64,000 nt of DNA, from assembly GCF_008727795.1 (NCBI RefSeq), contig NZ_CP044222.1, positions 3,410,001-3,474,000 of the forward strand, written 5' to 3'. Source of the DNA: Nitrincola iocasae. Its GTDB lineage: Bacteria; Pseudomonadota; Gammaproteobacteria; Pseudomonadales; Balneatricaceae. A model generated the notes under the pieces. The model was not told where the DNA came from and made no database searches. It saw nothing but the letters and a program-made list of their open reading frames with translations. Shown here one piece after another: positions 53,245 to 62,842 of the stretch; position 1 is the first letter of the stretch, and each line of letters opens with the position of its first letter. Made by a program: the position numbers and the translations under genes.

Positions 53245-53421
53245 CTTTTGCCTCTGATCGGATCATCTGTGGCCAGCGGAGGCCTTGTCTTCAGCAACTC
53301 TGTACAACCACTGAACAAACTTTGCTCGACATTATACAGATCCATGCACTTGCACTGCACCCTATATTTCTTATTTACAGAGTTTATGCCAAACTTATGC
53401 GCCTGAAAGGAGATTCATTGG

Positions 53422-54210
53422 ATGCTGATTTTCATCTCATTATTTGCAGTTCTATGCTACGCCATCGCATCCTGGCTGCAATGGCAGCGTGCCACGGGCC
53501 AGCGACTGGAAGTTCGCCCCACGGTGCTTATTTCGGGGTTTATTGGGTTTGTAGCCCACGGTGTATCGGTGTACCACACCCTTCACCATGAAGCAGGTAT
53601 AGATCTTGGCCTGTTCAGCATGGGCTCATTGATCAGTTGGCTGGTCGCCGCACTGGTGATAGGCAGCAGTCTGCGCCAACGTATCGACAATCTGTTCATC
53701 GGGGTCTTCCCGATGGCGGCCCTTGCGGTACTACTGGCAGCCGTCATGCCAACATCGGAGACTCTAAAACCCTATGGCAGTGGTTTGTTTCTACATATTC
53801 TCCTATCAGTGCTGGCCTACAGCATCTTTACTTTGGCGGCCCTGCAGGCCATTCTGCTCTGGCGCCAGCAACTGGCACTGAAGCAGCACCATACGCGGGG
53901 CCTGGTAACCAGCCTACCGCCCCTTCAGATCATGGAAAGACTGCTGTTTGAAATGCTCTGGGTCGGATTTATTCTGCTAAGTATTTCACTGCTCAGCGGC
54001 TGGCTGTTTGTTGATAATCTGTTTGCACAACATCTGGTCCACAAAACCCTGCTATCCATCGCCGCCTGGCTGATTTATGCCACGCTTCTGGCTGGCCGCA
54101 AACTACTGGGATGGCGCGGCATCACCGCTATCCGCTGGACCATCGGCGGCTTTCTACTATTGATGTTGGGTTACTTCGGTTCAAAACTGGTCATGGAGTT
54201 CATCCTCTAG
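53422..54210 (+). CDS. Cytochrome c assembly-like membrane protein (YpjD/CcsA family)
   Basis: A 262-aa protein with eight hydrophobic segments. The CcmC/CcsA-like core is seen in VAHGVSVYHTLHHEAGIDLG and in LHILLSVLAYSIFTLAALQAILLW, which carry His residues that could bind haem. AAAGGAGA precedes the ATG. It is divergent from ffh and followed by the CorC/CNNM gene, the order seen in Pseudomonas (ffh, this gene, CBS-domain gene). Its exact role is not established to my knowledge. Confidence 0.88.
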   Translation: MLIFISLFAVLCYAIASWLQWQRATGQRLEVRPTVLISGFIGFVAHGVSVYHTLHHEAGIDLGLFSMGSLISWLVAALVIGSSLRQRIDNLFIGVFPMAALAVLLAAVMPTSETLKPYGSGLFLHILLSVLAYSIFTLAALQAILLWRQQLALKQHHTRGLVTSLPPLQIMERLLFEMLWVGFILLSISLLSGWLFVDNLFAQHLVHKTLLSIAAWLIYATLLAGRKLLGWRGITAIRWTIGGFLLLMLGYFGSKLVMEFIL

Positions 54211-54284
54211 CCTTTCATAGCTATTGACACAGCCAGGCTCTGCTCTGAAAATGGCTGTCCCTATTTATAACACAGGTTTTTATT

Positions 54285-55556
54285 TTGGAAGACGCGTCGA
54301 TAAGCTCCCTGCTGATTCTGCTTGGCTTTCTGATTACTTTGTCAGCTTTCTTTTCCAGCTCAGAAACCTCAATGATGTCACTAAACCGTTACCGGTTGCG
54401 GCATCTGGTGAAAAAGCACCATCGTGGTGCCATTAAAGCCAGCCAACTACTGGAACATCCCGACCGCCTTATAGGCCTCATCCTGATTGGTAATAACTTT
54501 GTTAACATACTGGCGTCAGCGATTGCTACGATTATTGCGGTCAAGCTCTGGGGAGATGCCGGTATAGCTATCGCTACCGGCGTGTTAACGCTGGTGATTC
54601 TGATTTTTGCCGAGGTGACGCCGAAAACCCTGGCCGCCTTACACCCGGAGCGCATTGCCTTTCCGGCGAGTTTCATTCTCCATCCACTGCTGAAGATATT
54701 TTACCCGCTGGTCTGGCTTGTAGGCGCCATCACTAACAACCTACTGCGAGCCTTTGGCGTTAAACCCAGCCTGCATGGCAATGATCATTTGAGTACTGAG
54801 GAGCTGCGCACACTGGTGCATGAAGCCGGAGCCCTGCTTCCCAAGCGCAACCAGTCAATGCTTCTTGGCGTGCTGGAGCTGGATGATGTTACCGTTAACG
54901 ACATCATGATTCCCCGCAATGAAGTAGAAGGCATCGACATGGATCAGTCGCTTGAACAGATCCTGGAACAGCTCTCCAACACCTTGCATACGCGTTTGCC
55001 GATTTATCATGGCGATATCAACAAAGTCGTCGGTCTGTTGCATATGCGCAACCTGGCACAACTGATTCAACGGGGCGAAGTAACCAAAGACGCCATTCTA
55101 CAAGTATCCCGCGATCCCTACTTTGTACCGGAAAGCACTCCACTACAGACCCAACTGCTTAATTTCCAAAAGCAGAGCCGACGTATCGGAATCGTAGTCG
55201 ATGAATATGGAGATGTCGAAGGGATAGTTACGCTGGAAGATATCCTTGAAGAGATCGTTGGCGAACTGTCTGAAGAACACAATGATCTGGTCGAAGACAT
55301 TCATCCACAGGATGATGGTAGTTATTTTATCGATGGCGGCGCCTATGTACGTGACATTAACCGGGCACTCCACTGGCAACTGCCAACCGATGGCCCGAAA
55401 ACACTGAATGGCCTGATTACCGAAACGCTGGAATCACTGCCGGACGCTAATATCTGTCTGGTCATCGGTGAATACCGTGTTGAAACTCTGCAGATCCAGG
55501 ACAAGTTCATCCAGACCGTCCGCTTAATCCAGATCCGCAAGGATAAATCGCACTGA
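54285..55556 (+). CDS. HlyC/CorC family CNNM-CBS membrane protein (YfjD-like)
   Basis: A 423-aa protein: an N-terminal DUF21/CNNM membrane domain with about four helices (LSAFFSSSETSMMSLNRYRL at 19-38, and IFAEVTPKTLAAL near 107-119), a pair of CBS domains from about 185 to 315 (NDIMIPRNEVEGID, VVDEYGDVEGIVTLEDILEEIVGE), and a C-terminal CorC_HlyC domain. Members are linked to Mg2+/Co2+ transport or resistance. The start is a TTG at 54285, chosen because the N-terminus then matches the family; the upstream ribosome site is weak. Confidence 0.9.
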   Translation: MEDASISSLLILLGFLITLSAFFSSSETSMMSLNRYRLRHLVKKHHRGAIKASQLLEHPDRLIGLILIGNNFVNILASAIATIIAVKLWGDAGIAIATGVLTLVILIFAEVTPKTLAALHPERIAFPASFILHPLLKIFYPLVWLVGAITNNLLRAFGVKPSLHGNDHLSTEELRTLVHEAGALLPKRNQSMLLGVLELDDVTVNDIMIPRNEVEGIDMDQSLEQILEQLSNTLHTRLPIYHGDINKVVGLLHMRNLAQLIQRGEVTKDAILQVSRDPYFVPESTPLQTQLLNFQKQSRRIGIVVDEYGDVEGIVTLEDILEEIVGELSEEHNDLVEDIHPQDDGSYFIDGGAYVRDINRALHWQLPTDGPKTLNGLITETLESLPDANICLVIGEYRVETLQIQDKFIQTVRLIQIRKDKSH

Positions 55557-56150
55557 TCAGCACAATCCACGCTCCGGTCGGGTCGGCATAGTCAAGGGCA
55601 TGTCAAACCCGATCGTTAGCAACTCACAGATGATATAAGCCGTAAGCCCCCAGATAACCTCACCCTCATATTGCCAGGAGGGCACATCCCAGATCTGATC
55701 TCCCACCACTATCTGATCCAGATGTGGCGGCCCCTGTTCAAGGAAAAAACGCACCGGCACGTTAAAGATACGTGCAATTTCCCCCGGGTTTGCCTGCAAT
55801 GGCAAGTGCTCTGGTATCACACCCACCCAGGGGGTGACCTGAAGATGATGTTTAGAAACCACCTGACCCAGAGGACCGTATAACTCCACATCCTTTGCAT
55901 GGAGCCCGATCTCTTCATCAGCCTCACGCAGCGCCGTGTATGACAGAGAGCTATCAGATTCATCACGCTTACCCCCAGGAAAGCAAACTTCTCCCTTATG
56001 CGTATTGAGATGAGACGCCCGCACTGTCAGAATCAACTCAGGATCGTGTTCAGACCGGGTTACCGGAATCAGCACAGCCGCTTGCCGTCCTTTACGACGT
56101 AATCGCCAAGGTTGATGGGTGCTGATCCGCTGAATCGCCTGTGTGAGCAT
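55557..56150 (-). CDS. CoA pyrophosphatase-type Nudix hydrolase
   Basis: A 197-aa protein. The Nudix box contains GGKRDESD and LREADEEIGL, preceded by the CoA-specific region HKGEVCFPGG (UPF0035 signature LLTxRxxxLxxHxGEVxFPGG). It probably cleaves coenzyme A to phosphopantetheine and 3',5'-ADP. It is convergent with the corC gene (abutting ends) and divergent from the second Nudix gene, 100 bp away. Confidence 0.92.
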   Translation of the reverse strand: MLTQAIQRISTHQPWRLRRKGRQAAVLIPVTRSEHDPELILTVRASHLNTHKGEVCFPGGKRDESDSSLSYTALREADEEIGLHAKDVELYGPLGQVVSKHHLQVTPWVGVIPEHLPLQANPGEIARIFNVPVRFFLEQGPPHLDQIVVGDQIWDVPSWQYEGEVIWGLTAYIICELLTIGFDMPLTMPTRPERGLC

Positions 56151-56250
56151 AGTGCCTCCTTATCCCGTTGATCATAACGCTAAAAAAACGGGTCGACTAG
56201 CCTATCTGCATCTGACTACAATGACCGGGAAGCAACAAGGAACCAGCCCA

Positions 56251-56823
56251 ATGAAATACTGTTCGAATTGTGGTGCGGCGGTTGAGCAAAAAATACCTGC
56301 GGGTGATAACCGTCACCGGTATGTGTGTAACGCTTGCCATACCATCCATTACGAAAACCCCTGCATTATTGCAGGCTGCCTGCCGGTCTATCAGGATCAG
56401 GTATTGCTGTGCAAGCGCGCTATTGAGCCGCGTTATGGTCTCTGGACCCTGCCTGCCGGATTTATGGAAAATGGTGAGTCAACCGAACAGGCCGCGTTGC
56501 GCGAGACACTGGAAGAAGCCAATGCACAGGTAATCATTCGCAGTCTCTACACCATGACGTCCATTTTACATGTTGATCAGGTACAGATGATCTATCTGGC
56601 AGATATGCCGGAGCCAAGCTTCAGCATCAGTGATGAATCCCTCGAGGTGGAGCTGTTCCGTGAAGACCAGATACCCTGGGACGCGCTGGCTTTTCCGACA
56701 ATCACCAACGCGCTGAAGTTTTATTTCAGCGACCGAAAAACCGGTCACTTCCCGCTGCGCCATCTAGCGATGAGTCGCAGCGACGAAGGGGAGCTATGTT
56801 GTGAGCTGGGCACCCATCAGTGA
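56251..56823 (+). CDS. Zinc-ribbon Nudix hydrolase
   Basis: A 190-aa protein. The N-terminus MKYCSNCGAAVE with a later CNACH provides a four-Cys zinc ribbon. The Nudix domain follows, with WTLPAGFMENGE and ALRETLEEANAQ as the box. It lacks the NudC SQPWPFPxS signature, so it is not an NADH pyrophosphatase proper; the substrate is unknown. I chose the ATG at 56251 (AAGGA upstream); the frame extends back to 56143. Its 3' end overlaps the convergent V-ATPase A gene by 7 bp. Confidence 0.88.
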   Translation: MKYCSNCGAAVEQKIPAGDNRHRYVCNACHTIHYENPCIIAGCLPVYQDQVLLCKRAIEPRYGLWTLPAGFMENGESTEQAALRETLEEANAQVIIRSLYTMTSILHVDQVQMIYLADMPEPSFSISDESLEVELFREDQIPWDALAFPTITNALKFYFSDRKTGHFPLRHLAMSRSDEGELCCELGTHQ

Positions 56824-58634
56824 GATGGCGCGCCCAGCGCCTCTATCTCCTGCCAATAACGCTGATACTCGGGGCTGTCCTGACGGGTGTAGTTAAGGTT
56901 ACGGAACAAGCTGGTCAGATGCACAAAGTGTTTGCGCACCGCCTCTTTAGTAGTTAACGCTGGCAAATTTTCCAGACTACGAGTCAACAAACGAAACAAG
57001 TCTCGCTGCCGGGCGATCGGCACAGAGATATCCACCGCATCAAAGGCATCCTGCTGCAAATACACCTGATCCAGACACTGAGACTTCTGCCAGAGCATAT
57101 AATCTTCCAGCGTCACGCCCTCTTCACCGGTCACCTGCATCATCTGCTGTACTTCTTCGCCCTTTCTTAGCAATAGCAGCATCTCACGCACCTGAGGCAC
57201 CCAGTCTTTATCCATATGTTCAGCAAACCAGGCTTCAAGCTGCTCAAGGTAGCGTGACCAAGAAATCAATGGATCCACTGCAGGGTAAGCACGCTTATAA
57301 GCGCGCTCAGCACTCAAACCCAGAAAGGTTTTCACCGTACGCAGGGTAGACTGGGTCACCGGCTCTTCAAAGTTACCACCCGCCGGGGATACTGTGCCAA
57401 TCAACGTCAGGCTACCCATAGAACCATCGTTGGTACGTATCAGGCCAGCACGTTCATACAGCGCACGAACAGCAGAATCCAGGTAAGCCGGAAACGCTTC
57501 TTCACCGGGTATCTCTTCCAAACGACCAGAAGTTTCACGCATGGCCTGAGCCCAGCGTGAGGTGGAATCAGCGATAAGCAGCACGTTATAACCCATCTGA
57601 CGGTAGTACTCACTAATTGTAATGCCGGTATAGATTGAAGCTTCACGCGCTGCCACCGGCATAGAAGAAGTGTTACAGATGATCACCGTGCGATCCATCA
57701 ACGTGCCGCCCTTAGGGTCCGGTGTTTTCGGAAATTCAGTGATGGTTTCCACTACTTCACCAGCACGCTCACCACAGGCGACGATAATCACAATATCGAC
57801 ATCCGAATAGCGAGAGATTAAGCTTTGCAGTACCGTTTTACCCGCACCAAACGGGCCAGGTATACAAGCGGTTCCGCCTTTCGCTACCGGGAAAAAGGTA
57901 TCAATCAAACGGATCGTAGTGAGCATCGGTTCATGTGGGTACATACGTTCACTATAACCGGCTCGCAACAGATCACGATTGACTGGAACACGCACCGGCC
58001 AGAACTGCTGCATACACACTTCATGCTCCTGTCCCTGCTGATCACGCAGGCGCACTACCGGTGTGGTGACGGTGAAACTGCCTTCCTGAACCCAGGTGAC
58101 TTCAGCCTCACCGCGCATATTGAATGGCACCATGATTTTATGGTTGAAACGCCGTTCCTGCACCTTACCGAGCACATCGCCGGCTTTAACCCGGGAACCG
58201 ATTTTGACCAGGGGCTGAAAAGCCCAGTGCTGCTGCTGATCAATGCCATCAACATCCAGGCCTCGCGGCAAGAAGAAGCCATGCTGCCCTGCAATCAGTT
58301 CCAGCGGATTCTGTAAGCCATCATAGATTTGTCCCAATAGTCCAGGTCCCAGGGCAACCGAAAGCAGACGGCTGCTTTGAACTACCACATCGCCAATCGA
58401 GACACCACGGGTGTTTTCAAATACCTGTACATCGGCCTCACCGTGACGGACTCGTAGCACCTCAGCCTGTAAGCGTTCCTGACGCCCATCGGCTGGCAAC
58501 CGGCCAGGGCAGATGTATACCACCTCATTTTTGACCAAAGCGAAAAATTCACCTTCGTCATCTTTCATCAGGCGAATGGTGACTATATCATCGCGTACCC
58601 CCGCAACACGTGCGGTTATCGGTGTTCCATTCAT
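56817..58634 (-). CDS. ntpA: V-type ATP synthase/ATPase subunit A (catalytic)
   Basis: The catalytic subunit of the V1 head. The 605-aa protein has the N-terminal barrel, the bulge domain (non-homologous region, residues about 110-190, GFFLPRGLDVDGIDQQ), Walker A GPFGAGKT at 260-267 and the phosphate-site GERAGEVVETITEFP. STSRWAQAMRETSGRLEEIPGEEAFP is the conserved catalytic segment. It is the last gene of the operon as read here, overlapping DUF2764 by 4 bp. Confidence 0.97.
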   Translation of the reverse strand: MNGTPITARVAGVRDDIVTIRLMKDDEGEFFALVKNEVVYICPGRLPADGRQERLQAEVLRVRHGEADVQVFENTRGVSIGDVVVQSSRLLSVALGPGLLGQIYDGLQNPLELIAGQHGFFLPRGLDVDGIDQQQHWAFQPLVKIGSRVKAGDVLGKVQERRFNHKIMVPFNMRGEAEVTWVQEGSFTVTTPVVRLRDQQGQEHEVCMQQFWPVRVPVNRDLLRAGYSERMYPHEPMLTTIRLIDTFFPVAKGGTACIPGPFGAGKTVLQSLISRYSDVDIVIIVACGERAGEVVETITEFPKTPDPKGGTLMDRTVIICNTSSMPVAAREASIYTGITISEYYRQMGYNVLLIADSTSRWAQAMRETSGRLEEIPGEEAFPAYLDSAVRALYERAGLIRTNDGSMGSLTLIGTVSPAGGNFEEPVTQSTLRTVKTFLGLSAERAYKRAYPAVDPLISWSRYLEQLEAWFAEHMDKDWVPQVREMLLLLRKGEEVQQMMQVTGEEGVTLEDYMLWQKSQCLDQVYLQQDAFDAVDISVPIARQRDLFRLLTRSLENLPALTTKEAVRKHFVHLTSLFRNLNYTRQDSPEYQRYWQEIEALGAPSH

Positions 58635-59338
58635 GCGTTAAATTCCTCAAACATCTGCTCTAACTGCTGTTGAATACCGCTGCTTTGCATAAGCTCACCG
58701 CTCAGGGCCTCAAAGGCCGTCAGTGCCGCATCAGCATCACCACTCAAACGTCGTTCTGCTACTCCCCAGCGCAGTACAAAGCAGATTACGGTTTCCAGAG
58801 TGAAGTGATGGCTGCGCTCTGTTGCCAATAGGTCCCGCCACAGATACTGATCCATCCGATTTTGCAGTTCACCGGTGCGCCCTTGCTCAAATAACAACGC
58901 CAACTCTTCCAGATAATCGACTTGAGACTCCAGACCAAAATAAGGCTCTTGCCAGTGACGACGAATCCATGGCGCCCAGCGTCCAAACCCATAAAAGTGC
59001 TCCGCTGAGGTATCAGGACGCCGCCGGTAGCGCAGCGCTGCCAGTAAAGTCTGCATTTCCAGACGTAAACCTATGTTTGCTCGTAAGGCCTCAGATGGAA
59101 AACGGTCTACTTGCTGCTGCCACTGCATCACCCGATTTCGGTCCGGCAGCGATGTATCACCCTTGGCAACCGGGTGATAGAGCTGCTCAGCCAAACGCAA
59201 CAATTGCAAATCCGCATCGCTGAGCAAGCTCAGGCGCTTTTCCAGCGCAATACGAGACAAGGGCAACTGGGTACACTTCTCCATCTGCTCATGCAGCCAG
59301 GGCAGAGCAACTACCAGTGTGTAATAGTCCGCCACCAC
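58631..59338 (-). CDS. DUF2764 protein of bacterial V-ATPase operons (subunit C-like)
   Basis: A 235-aa protein starting with GTG, MVADYYTLVVALPWL, which is the typical DUF2764 opening. It is predicted all-helical, matching the helical bundle of V-ATPase subunit C/d, and always lies beside A in bacterial V-ATPase operons. No canonical C or F/G genes are visible here, so DUF2764 probably supplies the C-like role (inference). The start shares one base with the E stop. Confidence 0.85.
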   Translation of the reverse strand: MVADYYTLVVALPWLHEQMEKCTQLPLSRIALEKRLSLLSDADLQLLRLAEQLYHPVAKGDTSLPDRNRVMQWQQQVDRFPSEALRANIGLRLEMQTLLAALRYRRRPDTSAEHFYGFGRWAPWIRRHWQEPYFGLESQVDYLEELALLFEQGRTGELQNRMDQYLWRDLLATERSHHFTLETVICFVLRWGVAERRLSGDADAALTAFEALSGELMQSSGIQQQLEQMFEEFNA

Positions 59339-60018
59339 TAACGGATCACCCCTTCAAGCAAGGCACGAAAACGCGGCTGCAGATGTTTTAGTAATACCTG
59401 TGCTATCGCCACCTCAGTCAGATCGATCTCTACGTCTTTACCACTCAAACGTATGCGCAATCCACGGCCGGCATGGGTATCAAAACTGATGCCATCGCGC
59501 AGCAACTCGGCCGACAAGGACTGTACAAACTGACTTAAACGCCCCTGACGATACTCATGTGCATTGCGGCGCAGTTCATCTAGTCCGATAAACTCATCCG
59601 GCAACATCACTTCCACACTGTGGCCATCAAGATGCGACTGATCCCGGACCTTACCAACCAGCTCCAATATCAGGCGCCGCATAAATTCGGCATTATCCAT
59701 CTGTTGCTCAACCAGGCGTTCCACCTGATCAGCAAAACTCAGCGCCATACTCTCTTTCAATTCCAGCAGCAGATCACGCGCCGCCATTTTCAGAGCATCC
59801 TCACCGGCCTTTCGCGTCTGCTCAGCATCACGCTGCGCCGTCTGGCGGATGGTGTCAGCATCATGGCGTGCGTCTTCAACTATCTGAGCCGCTTTCTGGC
59901 GTGCCTCTTGCAGCAGCTTATCGGCTTCGGTACGCCCTTTCTGTACGCCTTGATCGCGCAACTGCTCGATCAGGGCTTCAACACCGGATGAAGGTTGGTG
60001 TTTTTCCTGCTGATTCAT
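59338..60018 (-). CDS. ntpE: V-type ATPase subunit E (peripheral stalk)
   Basis: A 226-aa protein. Residues about 15-85 are a charged Ala/Gln/Arg-rich coiled coil (KAAQIVEDARHDADTIRQTA) forming the stator stalk; the C-terminal globular part has LILELVGKVRD. This composition and the operon position identify it as E despite low similarity in the family. It follows K by 9 bp. Confidence 0.88.
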   Translation of the reverse strand: MNQQEKHQPSSGVEALIEQLRDQGVQKGRTEADKLLQEARQKAAQIVEDARHDADTIRQTAQRDAEQTRKAGEDALKMAARDLLLELKESMALSFADQVERLVEQQMDNAEFMRRLILELVGKVRDQSHLDGHSVEVMLPDEFIGLDELRRNAHEYRQGRLSQFVQSLSAELLRDGISFDTHAGRGLRIRLSGKDVEIDLTEVAIAQVLLKHLQPRFRALLEGVIR

Positions 60019-60027
60019 ACGCCACTC

Positions 60028-60474
60028 CTAAGCAGGGACGCCTGCACTGATGACCAAAGCAAATATAAAGGCAAATACCGCGAAGCCTTCGACAATCGCT
60101 GCTGGCGCCAGTGACATCCCGAATATTTCAGGGCGAATTTTAGAAACATTGATAGCCGATGCACAGCTGCGCCCCTGGTATATCGCACTGAACATCAGCG
60201 CCAGTCCGCAAAGCAATCCGATACCGGCTAGCCCCGCTGCATTCTCCGGGGTAACATCACGATTCAGCGCAAACATTACCACGATGCCATAAATCGACTG
60301 GGAAGACGGCATGGCTGAAATACCAATATAACGTCCATGCCCAGTCTCTGTTTCCAGCAATGCTCCCACTGCCGCCTGACCTGCCAGAGAACAGCCGATC
60401 ATACTGCCAATTGCTCCCAACGCCATCGGGCCATAAAGCCCCGCCCAACCCAGGGCCATAATCAGGTTGTCCAA
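60028..60474 (-). CDS. ntpK: V-type ATPase subunit K (rotor proteolipid), Na+-type
   Basis: A 148-aa four-helix proteolipid. Helix 2 reads PSSQSIYG (56-63), helix 3 has Gln100 in YQGR, and helix 4 has Glu129 in IVEGFAVF. These line up with the Na+-binding set of Enterococcus hirae NtpK (Thr64, Gln65, Gln110, Glu139) as Ser58, Gln59, Gln100 and Glu129. So it is likely a sodium rotor. The start overlaps the end of the I gene by 13 bp. Confidence 0.93.
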   Translation of the reverse strand: MDNLIMALGWAGLYGPMALGAIGSMIGCSLAGQAAVGALLETETGHGRYIGISAMPSSQSIYGIVVMFALNRDVTPENAAGLAGIGLLCGLALMFSAIYQGRSCASAINVSKIRPEIFGMSLAPAAIVEGFAVFAFIFALVISAGVPA

Positions 60475-62240
60475 GGTGTAACCTCCTGTTTCGAGAAAGG
60501 CCGGAAGGCATAGCCTTCATCTGCCAGACTCCAGTTATAAAATTCAATAAGGTTCAGACGCAGCCCGTGGATTACCCCACTGACTACGGTCAATACAAAA
60601 TTCAGCATATGCCCGGCTAATAAGATCAAAACTTTAAGAAACATGCCGATACCTGGCAAAGCCATCGCCACATCGGTCGATAACTGATTGAAAGTGATCG
60701 CCAGGGATGCGCTGGCTAACCCCAGTGCAAACAGGCGCAAGTAGCTCAACACATCACCGAAAATTTTGGTGATATTGGTCAACGCCAGGGTACCCTGCAG
60801 CAAGCCGCGTACCTGCCAGCGTTCCTCCTGACCACTCATGCCCAGTACCATTATCAGACCAAGAGCAAAAACCAGCCAATGCAACAGATGAAAGCCCTGC
60901 AGCCAACCCAGTAAGGCCGACAGTACCGCCAGCGCCCAGCCTACCGATGCCCAGGCCTGTAATGACTGACGCCGAACCCAGGCCATCATCAGATTGGCCA
61001 ATAGCAGGTGCAAGGCACCGATACCAATGGATAGCCGCATCATGTAATCAAAGTCATTAATATCAATAACTTTTAACTGCTGCAACCAATCAAAGGGGGC
61101 GGGTGCACCGAAATAGCTACCGACAGCGACTCCCCAGACAAAGCTGGCAAGACTCAGTGTCAACCCGAGTGAACGTAAGCGGCGCTGAGTGCGAGTGGCC
61201 TGCATCGATTTCCAGTAATAGGCCATAATAGCGCCCAGTAACAGCGCGTAACCCGCATCGGACATGATGATGGCAAAAAAAGCGGTGAAGGAGAAGAACA
61301 CCACTCTTGAAGGGTCCCAACTGCGGTATCCAGGGGTCTGAAAAAAGCTGACCACTTCCTGACCACCACCCAATTGCTCGCTATTCTCCAGCAATGTCGG
61401 GGGCACCTCTTGCCGCTCTGGCTCTTCAATCAACAACACCAACCCCTGGTTTTCAGCGAAGGTCTGTAGCTCATCCAGTTGTGATGCTGCTACCCAGCCT
61501 TGCAGCGCAAAAATCTCGCCACAATCGAGGGTTTGATCTGCGACTTCAGATAAAAACGCACTATCCTGGGTAGCTGCAACGCAGCGTTGCAGTTGATAGA
61601 TCCAACGGGTCAGGGCCTGGCGCTCTGCTTCCGTTGATTCCAGCTCTATCTCAATATCTTCAAGATCCTGCTCTAACTGACTCAGAGGGACATTGCCAGT
61701 CAGGGTCCGTGCTACGGGCATACGGTTAGCATCCGGCTCCTGCTCCGACACCACCACTACGTAGGCATGGCGGTTATCCCGGTGAACACAGTGCCAAATC
61801 AATCCGGAGCGTTCTACCTGGTGCATCTGGAAGTTTGGCACCAGATAGAACCAAAGTTTCTGGTATGCCAGCGCATCGGGCTCCGGAAAGCTAAAATCAC
61901 CCCAGGGAGTCAAATCAGCAATACGTTTTTCCAGAAAATCACGACGTGCCATTAAGTCCAGACGTCGAGAACGGCTATGATCAATACGATCCAGCATTTC
62001 AACCAGACTGAACTGGCGTGTCCGCACCACCTGTCGGCGCTTTTCACGGCAGCTTAATAAGTACTGTAATGCACGCTTCAAACGCTCGGGGTTCACAGTG
62101 TCATCGATTTGCGCAGGTGCCTGCGGATCCTGCAACGGGATGATATGCATCAGCCCCAGTGCCTGCAAGGCATCCAGCATCTGCAGTTTTTCTTCAGCCA
62201 AGCCGATTAATGCGGCTTTTTTCAGTTGCAGAATACTCAT
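60462..62240 (-). CDS. ntpI: V-type ATPase subunit I (a-subunit, stator channel)
   Basis: A 592-aa protein. The cytoplasmic N-terminal half (to about residue 310) has coiled-coil arms; the C-terminal half has about seven to eight membrane helices. FFAIIMSDAGYALLLG near 325-340 and FGDVLSYLRLFALGLASASLA near 496-516, with the essential Arg in YLRLFALG, are diagnostic. It overlaps D by 4 bp. Confidence 0.95.
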   Translation of the reverse strand: MSILQLKKAALIGLAEEKLQMLDALQALGLMHIIPLQDPQAPAQIDDTVNPERLKRALQYLLSCREKRRQVVRTRQFSLVEMLDRIDHSRSRRLDLMARRDFLEKRIADLTPWGDFSFPEPDALAYQKLWFYLVPNFQMHQVERSGLIWHCVHRDNRHAYVVVVSEQEPDANRMPVARTLTGNVPLSQLEQDLEDIEIELESTEAERQALTRWIYQLQRCVAATQDSAFLSEVADQTLDCGEIFALQGWVAASQLDELQTFAENQGLVLLIEEPERQEVPPTLLENSEQLGGGQEVVSFFQTPGYRSWDPSRVVFFSFTAFFAIIMSDAGYALLLGAIMAYYWKSMQATRTQRRLRSLGLTLSLASFVWGVAVGSYFGAPAPFDWLQQLKVIDINDFDYMMRLSIGIGALHLLLANLMMAWVRRQSLQAWASVGWALAVLSALLGWLQGFHLLHWLVFALGLIMVLGMSGQEERWQVRGLLQGTLALTNITKIFGDVLSYLRLFALGLASASLAITFNQLSTDVAMALPGIGMFLKVLILLAGHMLNFVLTVVSGVIHGLRLNLIEFYNWSLADEGYAFRPFSKQEVTPWTT

Positions 62241-62839
62241 GAAGGTAACGCCTGACGTTTATTCTTGGCAATCTTTGCACGCACCACACCGGCACGTTCT
62301 GCATCAGCCAGTGCAATCCGGATCTTACGGATATTAGTCTGTGCTTTTGGAATCAGAACTTTATCGAACAGATTTAGCCGTTGCGTGGTTTTCTGCAAGC
62401 CTTGATTCAGAAGCTCCAGGCGCTTGTTCAGTACCTGGCGCCGGGTTTTGATTTCCACCACTTGTTGTAACTGTGCCGCCAGCTTATCCAGCCAATGCTC
62501 CGTACCTAAACAGGAATAGGGGTTAATCACCAGCTCCAGCGAACGCAGTTCCGGTAAACGTATACCCACCAGATTCACTTCTACCAGCTCTATGTGTTTG
62601 ATCCGAACCAACTCATCGGCACGCCCTTGATAGTTACTCAGCATACGCAGTTGCTGCTTAACACGTGCTTCCACATCCACAAGCTCCTGGTCATGCTCCA
62701 GCAACTTTTGTTGTGCTGTCACCCGGGCTGCAAGCAGTTGTTTACGCTTCAAATCCAAAGCCGGTACAAATTTCTGATAGGCTTTGACCTTGCGCCCTTC
62801 CTTGTTCAGGGTACTTTTGTTCAGTGCCAGCCGCCCCAT
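62237..62839 (-). CDS. ntpD: V-type ATPase subunit D (central shaft)
   Basis: A 200-aa helical protein forming the rotor shaft with subunit F. The opening LALNKSTLNKEG and the C-terminal RRQVLNKRLELLNQGLQKTTQRLN with VLIPKAQTNIRKIRIALADAE are characteristic. It lies 3 bp after B and overlaps I by 4 bp. No F gene is present between them. Confidence 0.94.
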   Translation of the reverse strand: MGRLALNKSTLNKEGRKVKAYQKFVPALDLKRKQLLAARVTAQQKLLEHDQELVDVEARVKQQLRMLSNYQGRADELVRIKHIELVEVNLVGIRLPELRSLELVINPYSCLGTEHWLDKLAAQLQQVVEIKTRRQVLNKRLELLNQGLQKTTQRLNLFDKVLIPKAQTNIRKIRIALADAERAGVVRAKIAKNKRQALPS

Positions 62840-62842
62840 GAC

